A stretch of 7,960 nucleotides of DNA from an uncultured Eubacteriales bacterium (lineage in GTDB: Bacteria; Bacillota; Clostridia; Peptostreptococcales; Anaerovoracaceae): positions 1 to 7,960 of the forward strand of contig CADBFL010000140.1 of NCBI GenBank assembly GCA_902793875.1, in the 5' to 3' direction. A program made the position numbers and the translations under genes. This document shows positions 1 to 5,591 of the stretch, piece after piece. Each line of letters begins with the position of its first letter. The stretch's first letter is position 1. The notes under the pieces are model-generated. The model worked only from the letters and a program-made list of their open reading frames with translations, did no database searches and was not told the origin of the DNA.

Positions 1-1430
1 ACGGCGCCGTCGGAGGCGTGGATGTGCGCGGCGGAGGACCCGCGACAAGAGAGACCGATCTTCTGAGGAGTGAGAACTCCGCAGAGACTGTAAACGCCGT
101 AATACTCAGCGGCGGATCCGCATTCGGACTCGAAGCGGCTTCAGGCGTGACGAGAGAACTGGCAGAACACGGGATCGGCTTCAGACTGGGAGATACGGTC
201 GTTCCGCTGGTGTGCGGGGCCGCTCTCTTTGATCTCAACCTGGGAGACCGCAAGGCTTTTCCTGATGTAGCGATGGGCGTTGAAGCGACAAGGAATGCTT
301 TCAACGGCAAATTCAGAAACGGCAATTCCGGCGCAGGCACCGGAGCGTCCGTAGGCAAGACTCTCGGCATAAAAAGAGCCATGAAAACAGGCCTCGGAAC
401 CTTTGCATGCGGAGACGGGTACATCGAGGTAGGCGCAGTCGTGGCGGTGAACGCGATGGGCGATGTCTATAACGGCGCGGGCAACATAATCGCCGGTCTT
501 CGCACTGAAGACGGCAGCAGCATATACGGAACGATCAGGACTCTCAAGGGAATGGTAGTTCCGGAAAGTCCTGAAAAAACACAGGAAGCCGCTGAAGACA
601 AGGACAGACTCGAACTCATCGAATCGATGTCCAGGGCCGAGCATAAGGAGAGGATGAAGGAAGTCGCCAGGGCTATCAAGGAAGAGTTCAGAAAGACAGA
701 TCAGTACAAAAGATCGGAGATCCTCGAAGCCGAAAGAAAGTACAGACAGGAAAAGCGCAGACAGGAACTTCTCAGACTGGAGCAGCTCAGAGCTCAGCAG
801 TCCGAAGAAGAGCGTGAGAAAAGGCCTGCATACGCTAATGCCGCGGCATCAGCTCCGGAACCGGAACCTGCAGAAGCGCCGCAGGCTGAAGCGGAAGAGA
901 TCATCCGCGAAGAGATCCCGCAGAATGCAGCTGAGGCACACGCGGAGCCTGAGACCGGGACAGTCCATACATTCCTTGATGATGAGCCTTCGGGCAGGCA
1001 CATGAGGCGCGAAGAGCCGGCAATGCCTGACGGATACGAAGAAGATGCGCCGGATGCAGAAACGCAGGCTATAGAAGAATTCCCTGATGAATCCGAAGAC
1101 GCTTACGCAGAAGACGGCGATCTCGGCTATGACATCCCGTTCAATACCACGATCGGATGTCTCATCACGAACGCAAAACTCACGAAAGCCCAGGCAAACA
1201 AGCTCGCCTCCATACTCCACGATGCGTACGCAAGGGCCATCAAGCCCGTGCACAGCACGCTCGACGGAGACACGGTGTTCGTTCTCGCTTCCGGCAGACA
1301 GGAAGTGAATTTCGATGCATTCGCCGCTCTGGCCACCGATGTGATGCAGTATGCGATCATAGATGCGGCAATGTCCGCCAGAAGCGCATACGGACTCCCG
1401 TCGGCCTCGGATCTTGCGGCCCGGAGATAA
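1..1430 (+). CDS. P1-family (DmpA/BapA-like) self-processing aminopeptidase, 5'-truncated, with a ~190-residue charged insertion
   Basis: The reading frame is open from the window edge (first full codon at nt 3) to TAA at 1428-1430, so the true start lies upstream; typical family N-termini suggest roughly 30-45 residues are missing. Family P1 enzymes are N-terminal-nucleophile hydrolases that cut themselves into alpha and beta chains and release N-terminal residues from peptides, amides or esters; the substrate here is unknown. Visible family motifs are GGVDVRGGGPATRETDLL (about nt 12-65), LSGGSAFGLEAASGV (about nt 105-150), ALFDL (about 222), NSGAGTGASVGK (about 324-360) and VVAVNAMGDVYN (about 438-473). 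The beta-chain start is FNTTIGCLITNAKLTKAQ, then ARAIKPVHSTLDGDTVF. By family analogy the bond after Asn (1143-1145) is cut and Thr (1146-1148) becomes the nucleophile. Between about 561 and 1139 lies a Lys/Glu/Arg-rich, coiled-coil-like stretch followed by a Pro/Ala/Glu acidic stretch, which the family normally lacks. The stop is 4 nt from polA, suggesting co-transcription. The family call is secure; the function of the insertion is not. Confidence 0.9.
   Translation, partial: GAVGGVDVRGGGPATRETDLLRSENSAETVNAVILSGGSAFGLEAASGVTRELAEHGIGFRLGDTVVPLVCGAALFDLNLGDRKAFPDVAMGVEATRNAFNGKFRNGNSGAGTGASVGKTLGIKRAMKTGLGTFACGDGYIEVGAVVAVNAMGDVYNGAGNIIAGLRTEDGSSIYGTIRTLKGMVVPESPEKTQEAAEDKDRLELIESMSRAEHKERMKEVARAIKEEFRKTDQYKRSEILEAERKYRQEKRRQELLRLEQLRAQQSEEEREKRPAYANAAASAPEPEPAEAPQAEAEEIIREEIPQNAAEAHAEPETGTVHTFLDDEPSGRHMRREEPAMPDGYEEDAPDAETQAIEEFPDESEDAYAEDGDLGYDIPFNTTIGCLITNAKLTKAQANKLASILHDAYARAIKPVHSTLDGDTVFVLASGRQEVNFDAFAALATDVMQYAIIDAAMSARSAYGLPSASDLAARR
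561..1139 (+). other. Charged coiled-coil plus acidic low-complexity insertion in the P1 peptidase
   Basis: This in-frame segment of about 193 residues follows LKGMVV and ends just before PFNTTIGC. About 561-825 reads as a continuous highly charged helix, with blocks such as AIKEEFRKTDQYKRSEILEA and RYRQEKRRQELLRLEQLR-like sequence, then EEEREKR. Hydrophobic residues recur at irregular 3-4 spacing, so it could be a coiled coil or a single alpha helix. About 826-1139 is rich in Ala, Pro, Glu and Asp with few hydrophobics, and is probably disordered. The insertion lies at the chain-processing site, so after autocleavage it would form the C-terminal tail of the alpha chain. Boundaries are estimated by eye against remembered family motifs. 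Confidence 0.75.
1422..1426 (+). promoter_or_regulatory. Ribosome binding site that fixes the polA start
   Basis: CGGAG lies 8 nt before ATG 1435, inside the last codons of the upstream peptidase gene. In-frame ATG 1363 lies 24 codons earlier, and those codons encode an arginine/proline-rich sequence unlike any Pol I N-terminus. This site therefore supports 1435 as the start. Overlap of the ribosome site with the upstream stop region suggests translational coupling. Confidence 0.7.
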
Positions 1431-1434
1431 AACC

Positions 1435-4098
1435 ATGAAAAGACTTATACTCATCGACGGCAACAGTCTGCTGTTCAGAGCATATTTCGCAATGAGACCT
1501 ATGGTCACTTCCAAAGGCATGCACACCCAGGGTGTGTTTGCCTTTGTTAATATGCTGAACAGGATCATAAATGACTACAGTCCGACTCACATGGCTGTCG
1601 CGTTCGACATGAAAGGCGGAACGTTCAGACACGATGTCTACAGCGAATACAAGGCGGGCAGGCTCAGGACGCCGCCGGAGCTTCTCTCGCAGATACCGGT
1701 GATGCACGAGGTGCTCGAAGCGATGAACATAGCCGTTCTCGAGGTCCCTCAGTACGAGGCTGACGACATCATCGGCACTGTCAGCTCAAAGGCCGAGCAG
1801 GAGGGCCTCGACACGCTCGTTATTTCGGGCGACAAGGACGAACTCCAGCTTGTCGGCGAACACGTCACCGTACTCATAAACAGGCGCGGAATGAGCGAAT
1901 TTGACCTTTACGACACCGGGAAGATGATGGAAAGGTACGGCCTGACGCCTGAGCAGTTCATCGACCTTAAAGGCCTCATGGGCGACAGCTCCGACAACAT
2001 ACCGGGCGTGCCCGGCATAGGAGAGAAGAAGGGCATAGCCCTGCTGAAGGAATACGGCACTCTCGAGAACGTCCTCGAACACTCCGGCGAGATCAGGGGA
2101 AAGATGGGCGAGAATATCAGAGACAACATGGAGACCGCCCGCATGTCGAAGTGGCTCGCCACCATCAACAGGGAAGCTCCCGTGGATTTCACATGGGAAG
2201 ATCTCGAATACACGGGACCTGACATGCAGAAGCTCGTCGCTTTATACACTGAGCTCGAGTTCAACAGCTTTCTGAAAAAACTGCAGGCCGCGGCGCCCGG
2301 TGATACGGCTGCGCCGTCATCGTCGCAGGATCTCAGGGCCGCTCTCGATAAAGTAAAGAGAGTGAATATCGAAGACTTCGTGTCCGGGGTATCTTCCGGC
2401 AGCGAGGTGTATATCGAGATGTCGACTAACGCCGATCATCTTGCGGAGCCCGTGATAAGAAGCATCGCTCTTTACAGCGCCGAAAAGGACATTGCCTGCG
2501 TAAGACAGCTGACGCCGATGGATGAGACATCGGTCGTGTCCGCGGTCGCCGGCATGGACTACAGACTCTGCGGATGCGGCCTCAAGCGCATCATCTATGC
2601 GCTCCTTTCAAAGCATGAGGACGATTACATCCCGCATTACGATGCGGCGATCGCAGAATACCTGCTCGATGCGAACAGGCAGAAATATCCTCTAGACAAG
2701 CTGCTTCTGAGATACAGCGGATATGTGGCTGCAGAGGACGAAGCGGCCGCTCTTTCGGACGCTGCCTCTGAGGATTCGCTTGAACTTTCGGACGATGATC
2801 TTGTCAGGAGAGCTTTTTATTCGGCAAAAGTCAGGGAGGAGCAGTCAAAGGCTCTGGATGAGGCCGGATGCAGGGAGCTCTTCGACAGCTGCGAGATGCC
2901 GCTCGTGCTGACTCTGGCACTCATGGAGCGCGAAGGGATCAGATGCGACAAAGAGATACTGAAAGGGATAGGAGAGGAGCTCACCGCGAGCATAAAGGAG
3001 CTCGAGGCCGGGATATACGAAAAAGCCGGGGCCGAATTCAATATCAACTCGCCGAAGCAGCTCGGAAGCGTGCTCTTCGAAAAACTCCTTATACCTTATC
3101 CGAAGCAGGGAAAAAACAAGAGCGGCTCGTATTCGACCGCCGCGGATGTTCTCGACAAGCTGAAGGACGACTACGACATAGTTGCGGATGTGCTTGCCTA
3201 CCGCAAGGTATCCAAGCTCAACAGCACGTATGTAGAAGGCCTTCTGCCTCTGACGGGCGCGGACGGAAGGGTAAGGCCTCATTTCATGCAGACCGTTGCC
3301 GCGACAGGCAGGCTCAGCTGCACAGAGCCGAACCTCCAGAATATCCCGATCAGAGATGAGTACGGCAGGATGATAAGAAAAGCCTTCATCACGACTTCCG
3401 GAGACTACTCGTTCACAGGCTCTGACTATTCGCAGATAGAGCTCAGGATACTTGCCGCCTTAAGCGGCGACGAGTCTCTCATCGCGGACTTCAGGGCGGG
3501 CAAGGACATCCACAGAGCCACTGCTTCGAGGGTGTTCGATATCCCCGAAGATGAAGTGACAGCCCTCGACAGGACGCGCGCAAAGGCCGTCAATTTCGGC
3601 GTCGTCTACGGAATGAGCGGCTTCGGACTCGGCGAGAGCCTGAACATATCAAGAGCCGAAGGCCAGAAGTACATCAACGAGTATTTTGCCAAACACGGGG
3701 CTGTCAAGGAATACCTTGACAGGCAGATAGAAAACGGCGAAGAAAACCGCGAGGTACGGACTTACTTCGGCAGGATCAGAAAGATCCCGGAATTCGCCTC
3801 CAGAAAGTTCATGGAAAAGGAGCTTGCCAAAAGGCTGGCCATGAACACCCCTATACAGGGAACCGCCGCCGATATCATCAAGATCGCCATGAATTCCGTG
3901 TCGAAGGAGCTCAGAGCCGGCGGCCTGAGATCCAGACTCATACTGCAGATACACGATGAACTCATAGTCGAGGGGCCTGACAGCGAACTCGCGCAGGTCA
4001 GGGAGATACTCGAAAGATGCATGAGCGGCGCGGCCGATCTGGCCGTTGACCTCGTATGCGACATACATACCGGAAAGACCTGGTATGAACTCAAGTGA
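1435..4098 (+). CDS. polA: DNA polymerase I (5' nuclease + inactive 3'-5' exonuclease fold + family A polymerase)
   Basis: The 887-residue protein fills gaps during DNA repair and removes RNA primers from Okazaki fragments; E. coli Pol I is 928 residues. The start MKRLILIDGNSLLFRAYF aligns with the family N-terminus, with metal-binding Asp8. The 5' nuclease domain (about 1-290) shows YEADD (107-111), SGDKDELQ (131-138) and GLMGDSSDNIPGVPGIGEKKG (helix-hairpin-helix region, about 180-200). The central domain (about 300-480) corresponds to the proofreading exonuclease, but where E. coli has FDTET this protein reads VYIEMS (325-330), and the later acidic motifs are also absent. Proofreading is therefore predicted lost, as in Bacillus and Thermus enzymes. 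The polymerase domain has motif A SDYSQIELR (catalytic Asp664), motif B R713/K717/F721/Y725 in RTRAKAVNFGVVYG, and motif C QIHDE (Asp841, Glu842). Phe rather than Tyr at 721 matches the E. coli-type residue that disfavours dideoxynucleotides. It sits 4 nt after the peptidase gene and 14 nt before coaE. Confidence 0.98.
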   Translation: MKRLILIDGNSLLFRAYFAMRPMVTSKGMHTQGVFAFVNMLNRIINDYSPTHMAVAFDMKGGTFRHDVYSEYKAGRLRTPPELLSQIPVMHEVLEAMNIAVLEVPQYEADDIIGTVSSKAEQEGLDTLVISGDKDELQLVGEHVTVLINRRGMSEFDLYDTGKMMERYGLTPEQFIDLKGLMGDSSDNIPGVPGIGEKKGIALLKEYGTLENVLEHSGEIRGKMGENIRDNMETARMSKWLATINREAPVDFTWEDLEYTGPDMQKLVALYTELEFNSFLKKLQAAAPGDTAAPSSSQDLRAALDKVKRVNIEDFVSGVSSGSEVYIEMSTNADHLAEPVIRSIALYSAEKDIACVRQLTPMDETSVVSAVAGMDYRLCGCGLKRIIYALLSKHEDDYIPHYDAAIAEYLLDANRQKYPLDKLLLRYSGYVAAEDEAAALSDAASEDSLELSDDDLVRRAFYSAKVREEQSKALDEAGCRELFDSCEMPLVLTLALMEREGIRCDKEILKGIGEELTASIKELEAGIYEKAGAEFNINSPKQLGSVLFEKLLIPYPKQGKNKSGSYSTAADVLDKLKDDYDIVADVLAYRKVSKLNSTYVEGLLPLTGADGRVRPHFMQTVAATGRLSCTEPNLQNIPIRDEYGRMIRKAFITTSGDYSFTGSDYSQIELRILAALSGDESLIADFRAGKDIHRATASRVFDIPEDEVTALDRTRAKAVNFGVVYGMSGFGLGESLNISRAEGQKYINEYFAKHGAVKEYLDRQIENGEENREVRTYFGRIRKIPEFASRKFMEKELAKRLAMNTPIQGTAADIIKIAMNSVSKELRAGGLRSRLILQIHDELIVEGPDSELAQVREILERCMSGAADLAVDLVCDIHTGKTWYELK

Positions 4099-4099
4099 C

Positions 4100-4105
4100 A
4101 GGGAG
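4100..4105 (+). promoter_or_regulatory. Ribosome binding site that fixes the coaE start
   Basis: AGGGAG lies 7 nt before ATG 4113. The alternative in-frame GTG at 4095 overlaps the polA stop and would add six residues upstream of the canonical CoaE N-terminus, with no comparable ribosome site of its own. ATG 4113 is therefore preferred. Confidence 0.75.
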
Positions 4106-4112
4106 AAAAAAG

Positions 4113-4718
4113 ATGCTGAACATAGCCATCACCGGAGGCATCGGTTCGGGCAAGACCTGCGTGACCGAAATAATAAGATCGCACGGATTCACAGTCATTG
4201 ACGCTGACGCCATGTCCAGAGAGATGACCTCTTCCGGCGGAAAAGCCATGCCTTATATCAGGGAGAAATTCGGACCGGAGTACATCCTCGAAGACGGCAG
4301 TCTGGACAGGGCGAGGATGCGGGATCTCGTATTCAGGGATCCCGCAAAGAAGGCTCTCCTGGAGGAGGGCACGACCAGAGCAGTGCTCGAAGACATCGAG
4401 GCGATAAAGAAAGACAGGGAACGCGCCGGAGAAAAGGCCGTGTTCTACGACATACCGCTGCTTTTCGAGACAGGGACCGAGGGGGACTATGACGCGGTAT
4501 GGGTCGTGACCGCAGACTACCGGACAAGAGCTGCAAGGATAATGGAGCGCGACGGGATAGACGAAGGGATGATCGATCTCATAATGGGGTCCCAGGAAAA
4601 CGAAGAATCCGGGAAGGCGAAGGCCGATCTTGTCATCTGCAATAACGGCACGATGGATGAGCTCGAACAGGCCGTCGAAAACGAAAATGCTCTGTCTTCA
4701 TACGGTCTTCTCGGCTGA
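4113..4718 (+). CDS. coaE: Dephospho-CoA kinase
   Basis: The 201-residue P-loop kinase phosphorylates the ribose 3'-hydroxyl of dephospho-CoA with ATP, the last step of coenzyme A synthesis in the cytoplasm; the length is normal (E. coli CoaE is about 206). The N-terminus MLNIAITGGIGSGKT carries the Walker A loop (G8-T15). VIDADAMSRE (28-37) is the conserved acidic motif, DIPLLFE (113-119) is the family core motif, and ADLVICNNG near the C-terminus matches the usual AD-x-VI-x-N-x-G signature. Two positions deviate: the widely conserved His-Pro in the CoA-domain helix (LHPLI in E. coli) reads GTTRAV here, and the Q-x-x-R/ATREAR segments are altered (YRTRAAR, ENEESG). The polA-coaE order is common in Bacillota, sometimes with mutM between them. 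Activity is likely but the protein is divergent. Confidence 0.93.
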   Translation: MLNIAITGGIGSGKTCVTEIIRSHGFTVIDADAMSREMTSSGGKAMPYIREKFGPEYILEDGSLDRARMRDLVFRDPAKKALLEEGTTRAVLEDIEAIKKDRERAGEKAVFYDIPLLFETGTEGDYDAVWVVTADYRTRAARIMERDGIDEGMIDLIMGSQENEESGKAKADLVICNNGTMDELEQAVENENALSSYGLLG

Positions 4719-4749
4719 AAGAGCGCGAAATCAGAAAAAACAAAAAATC

Positions 4750-4779
4750 TTTCATTTCAGCCTTGCATTTGAAATGAAA
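4750..4779 (+). repeat. Perfect 9-bp inverted repeat overlapping the tRNA promoter -35 region
   Basis: TTTCATTTC (4750-4758) and GAAATGAAA (4771-4779) are exact reverse complements separated by 12 nt. The -35 hexamer lies in the loop and the right arm lies in the promoter spacer. An operator is possible. Read on the minus strand, the hairpin is followed by a T-rich run (complement of the A-rich 4735-4748), as in an intrinsic terminator, although no minus-strand gene is seen. There is no T-run after it on the plus strand, so it is a poor coaE terminator. Confidence 0.6.
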
Positions 4780-4791
4780 AGTGTCTATAAT
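4763..4791 (+). promoter_or_regulatory. Sigma-A-type promoter for the tRNA-Leu pair (and probably yajC)
   Basis: The -10 box TATAAT (4786-4791) is a perfect consensus match. The -35 TTGCAT (4763-4768) keeps the TTG core, and the spacer is exactly 17 nt. Transcription would start near 4798, about 7 nt before the first tRNA, which is typical of stable RNA promoters. A perfect inverted repeat overlaps it. Confidence 0.85.
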
Positions 4792-4804
4792 CGGTAAGTG
4801 CCGT

Positions 4805-4889
4805 GTGGATGTGGCGGAATTGGTAGACGCGCATGGTTGAGGGCCATGTGGGTGAAACCGTGCTGGTTCGAGTCCAGTCATCCACACCA
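4805..4889 (+). tRNA. tRNA-Leu (anticodon GAG)
   Basis: An 85-nt class II tRNA with encoded CCA (4887-4889). The acceptor stem GTGGATG (4805-4811) pairs fully with CATCCAC (4879-4885), with discriminator A 4886, as leucine tRNAs require. The anticodon stem is CATGG/CCATG (4832-4836 with 4844-4848) and the loop TTGAGGG gives anticodon GAG (4839-4841), reading CUC and CUU. The T arm has loop TTCGAGT (4867-4873). A long variable arm (about 4849-4861) contains the GGT/ACC pairing expected of leucine tRNAs. Seven T residues follow at 4890-4896 before the second tRNA. Confidence 0.97.
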
Positions 4890-4912
4890 TTTTTTTAGCC
4901 AAATTGCCATCG

Positions 4913-4999
4913 GCCGGCGTGGCGGAATTGGCAGACGCGCGGGATTCAAAATCCCGTGATAGCAATATCGTGTGGGTTCGACCCCCACCGCCGGCACCA
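4913..4999 (+). tRNA. tRNA-Leu (anticodon CAA)
   Basis: An 87-nt class II tRNA with encoded CCA (4997-4999). The acceptor stem GCCGGCG (4913-4919) pairs fully with CGCCGGC (4989-4995), with discriminator A 4996. The anticodon stem is CGGGA/TCCCG (4940-4944 with 4952-4956) and the loop TTCAAAA gives anticodon CAA (4947-4949), reading UUG. The T loop is TTCGACC (4977-4983), and a long variable arm lies at about 4957-4971. The D-arm region (4919-4940) matches that of the preceding tRNA (4811-4832) at 21 of 22 positions, so the pair could derive from tandem duplication with divergence, or simply share leucine identity sequence. Confidence 0.97.
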
Positions 5000-5030
5000 A
5001 ATAAAAGCATCAGGATAAGCGGAGGTAATT

Positions 5031-5447
5031 ATGAACCCTAACAGCCCTACATTCAGTCTCGTATTGATGGGTCTTCTGATAGTCATGATCTATTTCATGA
5101 TGATCAGACCTCAGAGAAAGAAAGATAAAGCTGACAGAGAGATGAGAGAAGCGATGAAGGTCGGCGACGAAGCCATCACCATCGGCGGCATCGTCGGAAA
5201 GATCGAAAAGATCAACGACAAGACCGTTGTCATCTCCACCACGGCCGGAAAGAACAAGATCGAGTTCCTCAAGACCGCGATCGCAAGCGTCAGCTCCAAG
5301 GACGCCGCAGGCAATAAGCAGGCGGCAAAGGATGAGCCTAAGAAAGAAGAAGCCGAAGAGAAAAAGGCTCCTTCCAGAGACAAGAAGGTCACTCCTAAAA
5401 AGCTCGGCAAGAAGGCCGAAGAGGACGAAAAGACCGAAGAGAAGTAA
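5031..5447 (+). CDS. yajC: YajC-like preprotein translocase accessory subunit
   Basis: The 138-residue protein resembles YajC, a small single-pass membrane protein associated with SecDF and the Sec translocon. The extracellular or lumenal N-terminus is short, and the membrane helix is about residues 8-25 (FSLVLMGLLIVMIYFMMI). It is followed by the hallmark RPQRKKDK, then the cytoplasmic core VGDEAITIGGIVGKIEKI and a beta-rich part ending near IASV (about 88). The remaining 50 residues are a Lys/Glu/Ala/Pro-rich low-complexity tail, making the protein longer than typical YajC of about 85-110 residues. GGAGG at 5021-5025, 5 nt before ATG, is a strong ribosome site. It begins 31 nt after a tRNA with no visible promoter between, and ends in a clear terminator at 5473. 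The usual neighbours tgt and secDF are not in the window. Confidence 0.93.
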   Translation: MNPNSPTFSLVLMGLLIVMIYFMMIRPQRKKDKADREMREAMKVGDEAITIGGIVGKIEKINDKTVVISTTAGKNKIEFLKTAIASVSSKDAAGNKQAAKDEPKKEEAEEKKAPSRDKKVTPKKLGKKAEEDEKTEEK

Positions 5448-5472
5448 CAGACGGTCAGTTTGCAGCATGACG

Positions 5473-5512
5473 ATGCGCCTCCACTAAATGTGGGGGTGCA
5501 TTTATTATCTTC
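5473..5512 (+). terminator. Rho-independent terminator after yajC
   Basis: A 12-bp stem (5473-5484 with 5490-5501, including two G-T wobble pairs) encloses the loop TAAAT and is followed by TTATTATCTT. It starts 26 nt after the yajC stop and separates yajC from the sensor gene. Confidence 0.88.
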
Positions 5513-5542
5513 AGCTTTCACCTACTATATATGCTCCCGATG

Positions 5543-5551
5543 TGTTAAAAT
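5543..5551 (+). promoter_or_regulatory. Possible extended -10 promoter for the propeller sensor gene
   Basis: TGTTAAAAT fits the extended -10 pattern TGnTATAAT with one mismatch. No convincing -35 is seen 16-18 nt upstream, which extended -10 promoters tolerate. The predicted start near 5558 would give a leader of about 34 nt. It lies in an AT-rich gap just after the yajC terminator. Confidence 0.45.
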
Positions 5552-5579
5552 ATTAATTCAGAAAAATAAGAGCGATTAT

Positions 5580-5584
5580 AAGGG
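5580..5584 (+). promoter_or_regulatory. Ribosome binding site for the propeller sensor gene
   Basis: AAGGG lies 7 nt before ATG 5592, directly ahead of a good signal-peptide sequence. This supports 5592 as the start. Confidence 0.65.
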
Positions 5585-5591
5585 TATCGAT

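Noticed and set aside
1363..1434. Upstream in-frame ATG as the polA start
   Set aside because: It would add 24 Arg/Pro-rich residues overlapping the peptidase gene; the canonical Pol I N-terminus and a ribosome site point to 1435.
849..1568. Minus-strand 239-codon ORF opposite the peptidase and the polA start
   Set aside because: It is opposite two clearly recognised genes, and its Cys/Arg/Phe-rich composition is typical of a frame shadow of a GC-moderate coding strand.
4890..4896. T-run directly after tRNA-Leu(GAG) as a terminator
   Set aside because: Seven T residues follow the tRNA, but no separate GC-rich hairpin precedes them beyond the tRNA fold itself, and a second tRNA follows at once. 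It is more likely a processing spacer.
4633..5010. Minus-strand 125-codon ORF with GGGGRTHTILLSRDFESRAS- and GLEPARFHPHGPQP-like sequence
   Set aside because: It is the antisense translation of the two tRNA-Leu genes, a well-known source of spurious 'conserved' proteins; it has no ribosome site and the tRNA folds explain the sequence.
5577..5582. TATAAG as a -10 box for the sensor gene
   Set aside because: It overlaps the ribosome site and would start transcription almost at the ATG; the extended -10 at 5543-5551 is a better fit.
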